The notes under the pieces were generated by a model that saw only the letters and a program-made list of their open reading frames with translations, did not search any database and had not been told where the DNA came from. This document shows, piece by piece, positions 27,370-35,846 of a stretch of 56,168 nucleotides of DNA. This stretch comes from DATFLS01 sp964413425 (GTDB lineage: Bacteria; Fidelibacterota; JAANXI01): NCBI GenBank assembly GCA_964413425.1, contig CAYPST010000019.1:1-56168 (forward strand), read 5' to 3'. Positions within the stretch are counted from its first letter, which is position 1, and each line of letters opens with the position of its first letter. The translations under genes were made by a program, and so were the position numbers.

Positions 27370-28137
27370 TTATGCAATAATAAATTCGATCCCGTGCCGG
27401 GAAAACTCTTTCTGGTATTTTTCGGTGATACCGTCGTCCGTTATCAGATAATCGATCAGTGCAAGTGCCCCGAGGCTGGCCAGAGCCTGAATTCCGAGTT
27501 TGGTAGAATCGGCCACCAGATAAACCGTGGATGCCGCTTCAATCATGGCCCGCTTGACCGGCAGGTCGCTCAGGCTGGGATAGGTCAATCCCGCCCGCAG
27601 GGTAATTCCGGCCGTTGCGAGAAACAGCTTATCCACATGGAGGTTATCAAAAAAATCGGCGGCTTTCTGGCCGGTCAGCGAAAGGGTGGGCGCTTTGAAT
27701 TCCCCGCTGGTCACCAGGACGGTGATGCCGGGCTGTCCTCCCAGAATGAACGGAATATTCACGGCATTGGTCACCACGGTCAAATCAGAATAGCCGTTGA
27801 TGTTTCTGGCCACTTCAGTGACCGTCGTTCCCGAATCCAGGATGATGGAATCACCATTCTGAATAAATTCCACAGCCTTCCGTCCGATGCGCTGTTTTTT
27901 CTCCATATTTTCGGTGTGCTGAAATGAAAACGATCGCACCTGATCCGGAAGACTTTTCAAATACGCCCCGCCATGCTCTCGTACAATGAGTCCTTCCTGC
28001 TCGAGTTGCGTCAAATCCTGACGGATGGTCACCTCGGACACCTTGAAAATATCACTGAGTTCCGAGACCCGGGCAGAGCCGTCTTCGGTGAGCAGCTCCA
28101 GAATACGTTGTCTGCGCTGGGAAGCGAACATTTTCAT
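27370..28137 (-). CDS. DeoR/GlpR-family transcriptional regulator
   Basis: 255 residues. The N-terminal winged helix (RILELLTEDGSARVSELSD, VSEVTIRQDLTQLEQEGLIV) is followed by a DeoR sensor domain with NGDSIILDSGTTVTEVARNI and VTNAVNIPF, which senses a sugar phosphate. It is first in the operon and probably represses it in the absence of substrate. Fifty bases separate it from the binding-protein gene. A good promoter lies at 28219-28247. Family call is secure; the effector is unknown. Confidence 0.92.
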   Translation of the reverse strand: MKMFASQRRQRILELLTEDGSARVSELSDIFKVSEVTIRQDLTQLEQEGLIVREHGGAYLKSLPDQVRSFSFQHTENMEKKQRIGRKAVEFIQNGDSIILDSGTTVTEVARNINGYSDLTVVTNAVNIPFILGGQPGITVLVTSGEFKAPTLSLTGQKAADFFDNLHVDKLFLATAGITLRAGLTYPSLSDLPVKRAMIEAASTVYLVADSTKLGIQALASLGALALIDYLITDDGITEKYQKEFSRHGIEFIIA

Positions 28138-28218
28138 CTATCCCTGTTCCAACTTAAATACCAACCATCAGCAACAATGGTTCTCACATTCAATGGTTTT
28201 GATTGGTTTTGTTTTGTT

Positions 28219-28247
28219 ATTATAACGAAAGCGCCCAAAAGTTGCAA
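28219..28247 (-). promoter_or_regulatory. Sigma70-type promoter of the sugar-uptake operon
   Basis: On the minus strand TTGCAA (28247-28242) and TATAAT (28224-28219) are 17 bases apart, close to the ideal -35/-10 pair. A start site near 28212 would give a leader of about 75 bases before the DeoR ATG. Just upstream of the -10 the sequence reads TTTCGTTATAAT, so a DeoR-type TTTCGTT half-site could overlap the promoter. A long inverted repeat at 35847-35910 has the same TTTCGTTT core. Prediction by pattern only. Confidence 0.6.
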
Positions 28248-28302
28248 CAATAAATTCGTTGGCAAATTTACTCCTTTTTCCCCCTTCCTCCTCTTCCTTC
28301 TC

Positions 28303-28453
28303 CCAAGGCAAAAGGCAAAAGTGAAAAGGCAGAAGCAAGGGTTGGGACAGGCTGCGGATAAAACCTGGTATGGAGAGTTCAGAAGTGAAGGTGGGGGGGA
28401 TTACTGGAGCACGGAACACGGAGAACGGAACACGGACCGCCCTCTGCCCCGCC
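28303..28453. repeat. About 150-bp repeat unit, copy A
   Basis: Begins with TCCCAAGGCAAAAGGC-type words, then a cctggtatggagagttcaga core, then cacggaacacggagaacgga words, ending at a CCGCCCTCTGCCCCGCCC tract. Two further copies lie in tandem at 29394-29545 and 29545-29696, on the other side of the VapBC-type pair. The short repeating words (gcaaaaggcagaag) recall heptamer-type repetitive elements. No protein is encoded. Confidence 0.75.
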
Positions 28454-28581
28454 CTGAAGAGCACACAGCCTGCCCCGATGACGAACCCCAACCTGTCGGG
28501 ATTGAGTCTGTCGGGGGATTGATACGGATACGAGGGAGAAACGCAGTTATAAAAAAGGCGGAGGATGAATTCCTTAAGCAG

Positions 28582-28977
28582 TTAAGATGAATGCCCCAGA
28601 ATCTGCACCGGATACTCTCTAATCTTATTATCAACAGTGATGAGAACTAACTCATTCTCAATCGCCTGACAAACCAAAATGCGATCAAATGGGTCACGAT
28701 GAATATTCGGAAGTTTTGCCAAATGTGAAACGCTCGCTTCATCGATATCTAAGCTTGAGATTTGGTGTCGAATACGCTGTGTAGGCAAATAGGATTCTGG
28801 TGGTTGCGGCAATGGTAATTTACCAAGTTGATACTTCACAATGGTCTCCCATAAGGATACTACACTGAAAAAAACCTGATTGTCAGTATTTCGAATGCTG
28901 TCTCGATAAGCGGCCGGGAGCCGTTCATCCTTGGTAATGTACCAGAGAAAAATATGCGTATCTACAAGAAGGTTCAC
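28582..28977 (-). CDS. VapC-type PIN-domain toxin
   Basis: 131 residues with a PIN-domain layout: LLVDTHIFLWY with first catalytic Asp (Asp6), SVVSLWETIVKYQLGKL with the Glu, HRDPFDRILVCQAI with the Asp, and LITVDNKI with the last Asp. Such proteins are RNases that cut tRNA or other RNA when not held by the antitoxin. Its start overlaps the antitoxin stop (28974-28977), so the pair is co-translated. It is enclosed by the 150-bp repeats. Confidence 0.9.
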   Translation of the reverse strand: MNLLVDTHIFLWYITKDERLPAAYRDSIRNTDNQVFFSVVSLWETIVKYQLGKLPLPQPPESYLPTQRIRHQISSLDIDEASVSHLAKLPNIHRDPFDRILVCQAIENELVLITVDNKIREYPVQILGHSS

Positions 28978-29219
28978 TCGCCCTCAAATTCTCTGATGAT
29001 GTTATCCGGTAGCGGCGAATCGAAATCTTCCGGAACGACAAAGTCTCCTTCGCAAAGACCATATGGTCGGACTTTTGAGGCAGGATGTCCAAGCGGTTTA
29101 ATTTCGGCAAGCGGCTTGCCGGATTTGAGAATGATCAGGGTTTCTCCCGCTTCAATTCTTCGAAGAAAATCTGGTAAATCACGCTCGATTTCATCGAGAC
29201 TCATCTGATAGTCACTCAT
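28974..29219 (-). CDS. Phd/YefM-type antitoxin
   Basis: 81 residues. The N-terminal DNA-binding fold is visible as LDEIERDLPDFLRRIEAGE and LIILKSGKPLAEIKPL, typical of Phd/YefM antitoxins, followed by an acidic tail (DFVVPEDFDSPL) that would bind and block the PIN toxin. It precedes and overlaps the toxin gene. It should also repress its own operon by binding the promoter upstream of 29219. Confidence 0.85.
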   Translation of the reverse strand: MSDYQMSLDEIERDLPDFLRRIEAGETLIILKSGKPLAEIKPLGHPASKVRPYGLCEGDFVVPEDFDSPLPDNIIREFEGE

Positions 29220-29393
29220 ATACCTTCACCGGCTTAAGGGACTACAATCTTAGTCCACATTATAAAAGATGTTCCAAAAACGCAAATACTTTGATCGATT
29301 ATTATGCTCTCCTTCATTCTGCAGTTTTTGGGGCTACTCAACCCTCGTATCGTCTAAACCTCCGTGAGAGTGGGCAACCCCCCCCGCACTTCC

Positions 29394-29696
29394 TCCCAAG
29401 GCAAACGGCAAAGGGCAGATGGCAGACGCAAGTGTTGGGAAGGCTGCGGAGAAATCCTGGTCTGGAGATCTCGGAAGGAAAGGCAGGGGGAAGAAACGGA
29501 GCACGGAATACGGAGAATGGAGAACGGATCGCCCTCTGTCCCGCCCAAGGCAAAAGGCAGAAGTGAGAAGGCAGACGCAGGGGTTGGGATAGGTTGCGGA
29601 CAAAACCTGGTATGGAGAGTTCAGAATTAAAGGTGGCGGGACTAACGGAGACCGGAGGACGGAGACGGAAGACCGGACCACACTCGGCCCCGCCCC
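29394..29696. repeat. Tandem pair of about 150-bp repeat units, copies B and C
   Basis: Copy B (29394-29545) and copy C (29545-29696) adjoin head to tail. Both begin with caaggcaaa..gcagaag words, have a ggttgggataggttgcgga-like segment, a cctggtatggagagttcaga core (diverged in copy B), and end in CCGCCC. Copy C is the closer match to copy A at 28303-28453. Confidence 0.75.
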
Positions 29697-29736
29697 GGAT
29701 GTGGTTCCCGGATTTCACAGCTTAACACAGACCCAA

Positions 29737-29884
29737 ATTGAGCGATTTATTTCCATAAATCGCTCAATCGACAAAGAAAATGTAAGTTTTCACCTCACCC
29801 ATTCGGTGAAAACAAACATTTTCTAAGTCGGGGTTTTCCCTAAGTACAGCGATACTTCGCGAAGCTCGTATCGCTCAACTTAGG
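29737..29884. repeat. Three consecutive long hairpins, palindromic element copy 1
   Basis: Hairpin 1 (29737-29768) is a perfect 14-bp stem ATTGAGCGATTTAT with a 4-nt loop. Hairpin 2 (29776-29823) pairs GAAAATGT+GTTTTCACC with GGTGAAAAC+ACATTTTC around a 10-nt loop. Hairpin 3 (29839-29884) pairs CCTAAGT+AGCGATAC with GTATCGCT+ACTTAGG, with palindromic TTCGCGAA in the loop. The last 89 bases (29796-29884) are identical to 35661-35749. This looks like a mobile palindromic element or a structured RNA; it is not coding. Confidence 0.8.
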
Positions 29885-30407
29885 ACAGATGTAGAAAAGT
29901 CAGACGGCAGAGGCATGTGTTGGGTGAAGTTAGACGTAATAGGTTCATTGAGTGAATTCCATACTGAAATCAGATGTCTAAAATTATGCTGGATTTAACT
30001 CCGGCCTTGAGAAGCATTTCATATCAGCGGCCCGTGAGCCCCAATAACGAAAATGATACAGAATCAAAGATTCTGACATTTTCGAATCGGGATAAATTCC
30101 GCGTGAAAAATCATCGGCTGTCTAAAAAATTTATGCGACGAGTTCCTCCCTTTCTCTCGCAAGAGAAAGGGAGGTCAGGAGGGATAGAGTTGTTGTGGGC
30201 CGGGGGGTTTTGGTTCTTTTGCCCCGTCAAAAGAACAAGGAAATAATGGGAACGGCAGGTGGATTATGCATCCTGCCGAATGGCCGGAAACAACGAAGAC
30301 CGGTCCCACCCGAATAACACACGAGGCCCCCCGTGTATAGTTTTGTCCAATGGATTGCTACCGAGATGTCTGATTTGTACGCACTACTCACTTTTGGAAC
30401 CGACACC

Positions 30408-31745
30408 TTACCTTTCGATGCTATGTAAATATTTCTCCAGCATGGTATAACCACCGTCAGCAACCTTATTTCTATCAGAAGCATCATTGGGATTGAGACC
30501 ATTCTTCGTTTCCCATTCGTCCGGCATGCCGTCATGGTCGCTGTCGGTTGGAGCAGGTGCGCTTTCCAGTTCCGGCCAGCCCCCGACATCGCTGGGACTA
30601 CTGATAATGCCGTTCTCGCCATAGGTTGCCGTCCCGGTGCGGACTTCATCGAGGATACTCTTATCAATCGCGTCGCGTTTGGGCACCGTGGCGCCTGCAT
30701 GCTCCAGAACCGCCTGATAGGCCTCTTCGGCTGTTTGCTGATTAATGGGCATGGCATCCCACGTGGCATCGAGTCTGATGTAGTCAGTGCCGTCCACCCC
30801 CTTCCAGTTGTCGGCGGTCACTGCGGGATAACCGTCCACGTAATTATCGGCAACGTACCAACTGCCTTTGTCGTCGCTTGAACGCGCTGAAGGTTCCGCT
30901 ATCCGTCTCCTCACATCGGCGTTAGTGGCAGGTCCCGCCTTATAATAATTGGCTGTCATATTGATGGTGGTGAAATCGAAATCAGGATTACCTGGTTGTT
31001 GTTTTTCACCCCCATAGCAACTTTGATAACCCCAATTGTAAATAACGTTGTTTCTGTAATCGTTATAACCGCAACCGGAAGCCCAGCGTGGATTGCGGCT
31101 ATTGTTATGCGCAATCAGGTTATGATGAAAGGACCCGTAATTGTTGCCCCAGATACCGCCGAATCGGTGCGAATCCCCGCCGTCTTTGGGGCAGGCTTCT
31201 GTAATCAGACACCATTGAATGGTGACATGATCATTAAAGTACACCGACATCACCTCATCAGTACTCCAACTCGCTGAGATGTGATCGAAAATAATGTTCG
31301 TATTGTATCTGCAGAATATTGCGTCACTATCAGGATTGGTTTCAGGGTCTAACCGCACCCGGATGTACCTGATGATCACCTCATCAGCGCTGATGTTGAG
31401 ATGTCCTTTGATACATATCCCATCGCCTGGTGCTGTTTGCCCGGCGATTGTAATGAACGGGTTATTGATACGCAGGTCCGATTGCAGCGCAATGATGCCC
31501 GAGACTCTGAACACCACTGTCCTCGGCCCGGAGGCCTCCACCGCCGCCCGCAGGCTGCCCTCCCCGGAATCATTCAGGTTCGTGACTTCGTAAACGGCTC
31601 CACCACGTCCCCCTTGGGTATATTTCCCGTATCCTTCGGCTGTGGGGAATGCCAGTGGTTGGGAATAGAGAAGGCCGGTACAGCATAATAACAAAACGGA
31701 CAGTATTATAACTTTTGTGAATTCAGCTGCTTTTATTGATTTCAT
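30408..31745 (-). CDS. Secreted pectate lyase (PL1-like), second paralogue
   Basis: 445 residues with a signal peptide ending about LLYSQ. The core matches the lyase at 3469-4800: FPTAEGYGKYTQGGRGG, NDSGEGSLRAAVEASGPR, TIAGQTAPGDGICIKGH, FDHISASWSTDEVMSVY and HNNSRNPRW. The C-terminus has DSDHDGMPDEWETKNGLNP, a calcium-binding Asp-rich repeat, in one full copy where the paralogue has two. It would cleave polygalacturonate outside the cell. AAGGAAGGAATC precedes the ATG. Confidence 0.88.
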   Translation of the reverse strand: MKSIKAAEFTKVIILSVLLLCCTGLLYSQPLAFPTAEGYGKYTQGGRGGAVYEVTNLNDSGEGSLRAAVEASGPRTVVFRVSGIIALQSDLRINNPFITIAGQTAPGDGICIKGHLNISADEVIIRYIRVRLDPETNPDSDAIFCRYNTNIIFDHISASWSTDEVMSVYFNDHVTIQWCLITEACPKDGGDSHRFGGIWGNNYGSFHHNLIAHNNSRNPRWASGCGYNDYRNNVIYNWGYQSCYGGEKQQPGNPDFDFTTINMTANYYKAGPATNADVRRRIAEPSARSSDDKGSWYVADNYVDGYPAVTADNWKGVDGTDYIRLDATWDAMPINQQTAEEAYQAVLEHAGATVPKRDAIDKSILDEVRTGTATYGENGIISSPSDVGGWPELESAPAPTDSDHDGMPDEWETKNGLNPNDASDRNKVADGGYTMLEKYLHSIER

Positions 31746-31872
31746 GATTCCTTCCTTGTTTCTTGTTTCATCCGGCCACTATCATCTGCATCGTTTGATT
31801 TCCTGACGCCATGTGAGCTTGTGCCGGGTAAATACCCCTTGATCCACAGTGGATGTAAAGAATCCGAGAGCA

Positions 31873-33297
31873 CTATGATCCCACCGTCACGATCACGCGC
31901 TGATAACGGGTGAGTCGGGGAGAGCCGTGATCCGTCACCTCGCAGATGATATGGATGGTCTCCCCGGTGCCGGCATCGGCCGGGACCGTGAACGAGGCTT
32001 TTGGATTGCCGGCATCTCGGATGGTGATGGTACCGGAATACGAATCCGCTTCCTCATACTGCCACCAATGGTAGTTCAGCGCATCCCCGTCCGGGTCCTG
32101 GGTGCCCTGGGCGCTCAACTGCACGGTCTCACCGGGGCGGACAGTCAGGTCCCGGGCATGTGCCAGCTCGACCACCGGCGGGTGATTGGCTTCCGCATAC
32201 GATTTTACACACCAATCGGCTCGTGCCGCAAAATCGTTTTGAATTACATCAATCCAGCGCCACTGGGGTTTGAAATACTCGGTGAGTTTCTCGTCGTTTG
32301 GGATTTCCTCCCTCAGGCGCACGCGTCCATACGCCGTTCGCGTGTACCATCTTCCCTCGGGATACTCGTATCCGGGTTCCGGTACGGGATCGAGCCACGT
32401 GTTATTACGCACATTAACAAAACGGCCGCCCCAACCGCCCCAGCCGGGCGACTCCGCGCTGCGCAAGCCGGTTGGTATGACGTGCAGGAACGAAGGCGTG
32501 TCGCCCTCGGACCGGAAACGCCCATCATCATGCGCTTTGTACAAGGAAAGCAGAGGGCCGTGGTCCTGCAGGAGATTCTGGTTCATCCATTCCGCAGAAT
32601 AGTAATGCTTCATTTCCTGGGGTATCTCCCTCCTCTGATGGTCGTACGCCATGGCGAGGAACTGGTCGGAGATGATAGTTGGGATATTGTATTGGCCCCA
32701 GTTCGGCCGGATGTAGGCCTGATAGGTCGAATCCTGCTCCCAGATGAAGTAGAACCGTATCTTGTTCGCTACGGACTCCATTTTGTCCGGGTGTTCTTCT
32801 TCAATGGTTTTGAGGGCTCTGGCGATGGTGTTGGGGCCGCCCCAGGCCTGGAGCCACACGGGACGGTCGTCCGATTCATCCAGGAGTACGTCGACAATGA
32901 GTTGGGAGCCCGGCGTTTTCTCATCCATCGCTCCTTCCGCCTTCACATTGCCGAGCTTGGTGCGCGATTGCAAATACTCCGGGGAGGGATAGTCCTTGTC
33001 ATGCTTGATCAAATTGGGATAGACGGCGGCATAGGCTTCCAGGTACGGTTGCACCCAGTCATCTCCAGCCCAGTTGTGTCCATGCGCGTGGTATTGGGAG
33101 CTCGAGGTGACGATCCCCTCGACGTCCCACTCATTGGCATAGAGCAGGAACCGCACCATGGAACACTGATCGTCAATCTCGCCATCCGTGGTCGCGATCA
33201 CCCGCGGCTTGTCGGTCTCGGCTGTTGGACTGGAGCAGCTGGCAAGTGCGATTGCGGCCAACAGCATGAGTACCAAAGTCTTTGTAATTCGTACCAT
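31873..33297 (-). CDS. Secreted DUF1593 protein (nucleoside hydrolase-like fold)
   Basis: 474 residues with a signal sequence and a possible lipobox (ALASC). The N-terminal domain starts with RVIATTDGEIDDQCSMVRFL, the Asp-rich metal-site motif of the nucleoside-hydrolase fold as found in DUF1593, followed by GIVTSSSQYH and LQAWGGPNTIARAL. A C-terminal Ig-like domain has ARDLTVRPGETVQLSAQGTQ and ends in RYQRVIVTV. DUF1593 proteins are common in glycan-degradation loci; the substrate is not established but probably a plant glycoside. GGAGG precedes the ATG. Confidence 0.85.
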   Translation of the reverse strand: MVRITKTLVLMLLAAIALASCSSPTAETDKPRVIATTDGEIDDQCSMVRFLLYANEWDVEGIVTSSSQYHAHGHNWAGDDWVQPYLEAYAAVYPNLIKHDKDYPSPEYLQSRTKLGNVKAEGAMDEKTPGSQLIVDVLLDESDDRPVWLQAWGGPNTIARALKTIEEEHPDKMESVANKIRFYFIWEQDSTYQAYIRPNWGQYNIPTIISDQFLAMAYDHQRREIPQEMKHYYSAEWMNQNLLQDHGPLLSLYKAHDDGRFRSEGDTPSFLHVIPTGLRSAESPGWGGWGGRFVNVRNNTWLDPVPEPGYEYPEGRWYTRTAYGRVRLREEIPNDEKLTEYFKPQWRWIDVIQNDFAARADWCVKSYAEANHPPVVELAHARDLTVRPGETVQLSAQGTQDPDGDALNYHWWQYEEADSYSGTITIRDAGNPKASFTVPADAGTGETIHIICEVTDHGSPRLTRYQRVIVTVGS

Positions 33298-33655
33298 CGT
33301 AGGCTTCCTCCTAGTTGTGAGTTAACTTAATCTCGATTTGGGCTTTTGCACCGATCCATCCGCTTCGCGAAGTCACTGAGGAAATCAACGCGCCACGGGT
33401 TGACTGTCTTCGTACCAATATGTGACTCCCTTGAGCGAAATGTGAAAATTGATCCGTATTGGACAAACTATCCTTTCTTGACTAACATGCATCGGCTTTT
33501 CAACACCCCCGTGCGTTCCGATCTTCTGATAAATCGGTACATAAAATATACTTATACCCTTGAGTTTGCCGTTTCACATTATACTTCTGACTCCTTTAAA
33601 AAGGAGGTCTTTGGTGTTTTCATCCCCTTGATTACCTGACAACGGTTACCCTCTG
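33298..33655. other. Intergenic region with a gene remnant
   Basis: Contains the C-terminal remnant at 33327-33440 and a CTCCTTT..AAAGGAG hairpin at about 33591-33606. No intact gene. Confidence 0.5.
33327..33440 (-). pseudogene. C-terminal remnant of an unrecognised secreted protein, copy 1
   Basis: On the minus strand the frame reads SRESHIGTKTVNPWRVDFLS, then DFAKRMDRC and stops at TAA 33327-33329. It is clearly related to the end of the frame at 35194-35590 (HIGAKTVNQWRVEFLSDFAK). Nothing recognisable lies before it, so it is a stump left by deletion or duplication. The parent family is not known to me. Confidence 0.6.
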
Positions 33656-35086
33656 CTACTCCGCCACTTCCAGAAGGGCCACATACGACTCGTTGCCGGG
33701 AGTAGTGAGCCTTACGCGGGCGCGGTGGCCCCACTGGCTTAATCCGCCTTCCCATTCCACCGGTACGATCTCTTCCGATGACCAGGTTCCTTCGTCAACA
33801 TCCAGCCATTGCACTCTCAGGTCATCCACAAACACCCAGGGATCAAGGTTGACGGTATACCGGCCCTCGGGAAAATAGATGGCATATTGGTCACCAATCT
33901 CGGCCAGACAGTACGCTTCCATGGTGGCGTCGCTGAGTGCAACAGAGGAGGAGAGCAGATCGTTGTGGGGGCTGGCGCTGAAAATATCGAACTGTTCCAG
34001 CAACATGGCCATCGCTTTTATGTTGGTTTGAGCCGAGGGTTCCAATCCGATGCCCCATCCGCCTTCCGGCCGATGGAACCGGCTGGAGGCACTTCCTGCA
34101 AAGATGTTTCTCCAAAACCGTGCAATGGCTTCTTTTCGGGTACCTGCGGAGTAATTGGCGCCAACCCCTGAGCCATAGATTTTCACATTGTTCATGGGCA
34201 TTGGATCGGCCTCCAGTTTGTTCCTCCAGTCTAGAATGTTTTTATAGTGTGCCGGACCCCGTCCACCGCGGGAATCCTGATTGTTTTGTGAAATTTCCGC
34301 ATAGGAATACAGGTCCCGAAACGTCATGGCATGACGCACCGAACTGGAGGGATCGAATAGCATACTTGTCACGTAAATTTCCCGCCCCTGTTCCTCAGCT
34401 CGCTGCGTGATGTAGAATGCCCAGTAATTATCCCATTCTTTCCGTTCGCTGCCCTCGTTATTAATGTTGTAGAGAACGTTCCCGTACTGCAATGTAACAG
34501 AGAGTAATTTGTCAATATATCGCTGCTGGTAGGTCAGAACCTCTTCTTTGTTCTGGTAAATGGACCCGCCGTAAAAATCATCATCGTCTTCTACGACGCC
34601 GGGTTCCAGATTGATATTACTGGCCCAGGGATGCTTATCATGCAGATCAAAATGATCCCACAGGGTCAGCTGTACGATGATATCGCGCTTGCTCGTCTCC
34701 TCAAGAAAGAACCGCAGCCGGTTCCAGTATTCACTATGCCATTTATCAAGGTCATACACGCCTTCCCTGACTTCTTCGAATGCATAAACATCCCCTTCAT
34801 CCCGATCAGACATGGTGTTGCGCAGGTAGTTGCCGCCCAGAGAGGCCAGGAGATCCAGCTGATCGGTGAGCTTCTTCCCCTTCCACTGAAACAGGTTATC
34901 ATCATCCGAGCCACCGATCAACACCACCGGTTCCCCTTCATACTCCCAGTACCAGGGGTTCTCGCTGTATGGCCGGATAGCCCCTTCCCCATCCGTTGTG
35001 CCCGGCGATTGTGCCCCGGCCATCGGATTGTAAGCGACCATGAGAAAGGATAATAACAACAGAGGTTTGAAAATTTTCAAAGACAT
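33656..35086 (-). CDS. Secreted TIM-barrel glycosidase-like protein (DUF4038-like)
   Basis: 476 residues with a signal peptide ending about MAGAQ. The catalytic part has PVVLIGGSDDDNLFQW, LLASLGGNYLRNTMSDRDEG, VQLTLWDHFDLHDKHPWA and YNINNEGSERKEWD, giving a TIM barrel with a likely catalytic Glu in NNEGSE. The tail (VNLDPWVFVDDLRVQWLDV) is a small beta-sandwich. The pattern resembles DUF4038-type glycosidases (GH140 and relatives); the specificity is not clear. It may have a different substrate from the broken relative at 17673-18032. Confidence 0.65.
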   Translation of the reverse strand: MSLKIFKPLLLLSFLMVAYNPMAGAQSPGTTDGEGAIRPYSENPWYWEYEGEPVVLIGGSDDDNLFQWKGKKLTDQLDLLASLGGNYLRNTMSDRDEGDVYAFEEVREGVYDLDKWHSEYWNRLRFFLEETSKRDIIVQLTLWDHFDLHDKHPWASNINLEPGVVEDDDDFYGGSIYQNKEEVLTYQQRYIDKLLSVTLQYGNVLYNINNEGSERKEWDNYWAFYITQRAEEQGREIYVTSMLFDPSSSVRHAMTFRDLYSYAEISQNNQDSRGGRGPAHYKNILDWRNKLEADPMPMNNVKIYGSGVGANYSAGTRKEAIARFWRNIFAGSASSRFHRPEGGWGIGLEPSAQTNIKAMAMLLEQFDIFSASPHNDLLSSSVALSDATMEAYCLAEIGDQYAIYFPEGRYTVNLDPWVFVDDLRVQWLDVDEGTWSSEEIVPVEWEGGLSQWGHRARVRLTTPGNESYVALLEVAE

Positions 35087-35193
35087 TTCAGTTTCCTTTT
35101 TTTCAGTTTGAATTGTTTTTCTTTATAGGCTTTATATGGCTTCAAGAGTCGTCGTGATATTCTGCAGGATCACACCAACCCGGCCAATTGTAA

Positions 35194-35590
35194 TTAATTA
35201 CTCTCTGGGGGATTACACCGATCCATCCGCTTCGCGAAATCACTGAGGAATTCGACACGCCACTGGTTGACTGTCTTTGCGCCGATATGTTCTCCTTCCT
35301 TTAGCTCTTCAGATGGATCATCCGTCCACCAATGTGGCAAATCAGGTGCGGGATGGTATTGTTTTCCTGGGGGTGTGAGGTACGAAGTATAACTGCCGGT
35401 TTTTCCATCGAGTGCCGCAATATTGCTGTGAATCGTATAACTGAATTTTCCCGGCTGTTTTGGAGAGACGCGGAAATGGACCACACTGTCCCCTTTCACT
35501 TCGCCATTCAACATCTGGTTGACAATCTCGAGGCGTGCTTCAGGCTGCGCCGGCAAATTGTCTCCAAGAGGTAACTTCAGTTCAAATATT
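35194..35590 (-). pseudogene. C-terminal remnant of an unrecognised secreted protein, copy 2
   Basis: The frame is open from about 35590 (after TAA) to TGA-like end at 35194 and reads LKLPLGDNLPAQPEARLEIV, VVHFRVSPKQPGKFSYTIHS, then HWWTDDPSEELKEGEHIG and a DFAKRMDRC end. There is no N-terminal start or signal, so it is the last part of a longer protein. Its end matches the remnant at 33327-33440. Planctomycete and FCB secreted hydrolases may have such a tail, but I cannot name the family with confidence. Confidence 0.6.
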
Positions 35591-35615
35591 CCAATTTATA
35601 CCTTATGTGTTACCC

Positions 35616-35749
35616 AAATGTACGTGTTCACCTCCCCGAAAACGGCGTCGGGACGTTCCGCACCCATTCGGTGAAAACAAACATTTTCTAAGTCGGGGTT
35701 TTCCCTAAGTACAGCGATACTTCGCGAAGCTCGTATCGCTCAACTTAGG
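35616..35749. repeat. Palindromic element copy 2, with an inserted loop
   Basis: Positions 35661-35749 are identical to 29796-29884. Upstream, AAATGT+GTGTTCACC (35616-35632) pairs with GGTGAAAAC+ACATTT (35670-35686), as in copy 1, but the loop is 37 rather than 10 bases because of an extra segment at about 35633-35660. The 14-bp first hairpin of copy 1 is not present here. Confidence 0.8.
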
Positions 35750-35846
35750 GTGTTAATAACTTTTACCCGATTCACCATTATTCATCGTAAATGATTCCCA
35801 ATAATCGATTGCCCTGGTGTCCTAAAATCAACAATGAAATCGTTGT

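Larger units (their letters stand above)
28138..28581. other. Regulatory and repeat region upstream of the sugar-uptake operon
   Basis: Holds the operon promoter (28219-28247) and repeat unit A (28303-28453). No additional gene is evident between the DeoR gene and the toxin gene. Confidence 0.5.
29220..30407. other. Repeat-rich intergenic region without a convincing gene
   Basis: About 1.2 kb. It contains repeat units B and C (29394-29696), a set of three long hairpins (29737-29884) and about 500 bases to 30407 in which I recognise nothing. Open frames through the repeat units are low-complexity and shift between copies, so I do not call genes. Confidence 0.55.

Noticed and set aside
28303..29696. 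CRISPR array
   Set aside because: Units are about 150 bp, only three, and without unique spacers of constant length.
29334..29718. Overlapping minus-strand frames in the repeat units
   Set aside because: Low-complexity products, different in each copy and frame, no ribosome sites; they follow from the repeat composition.
31927..33330. Long plus-strand frame opposite the DUF1593 gene
   Set aside because: It mirrors the DUF1593 coding sequence; the minus strand has a signal peptide, ribosome site and known family, the plus strand none.
33591..33606. Terminator after the glycosidase-like gene
   Set aside because: The stem is short and no U-run follows on the relevant strand.
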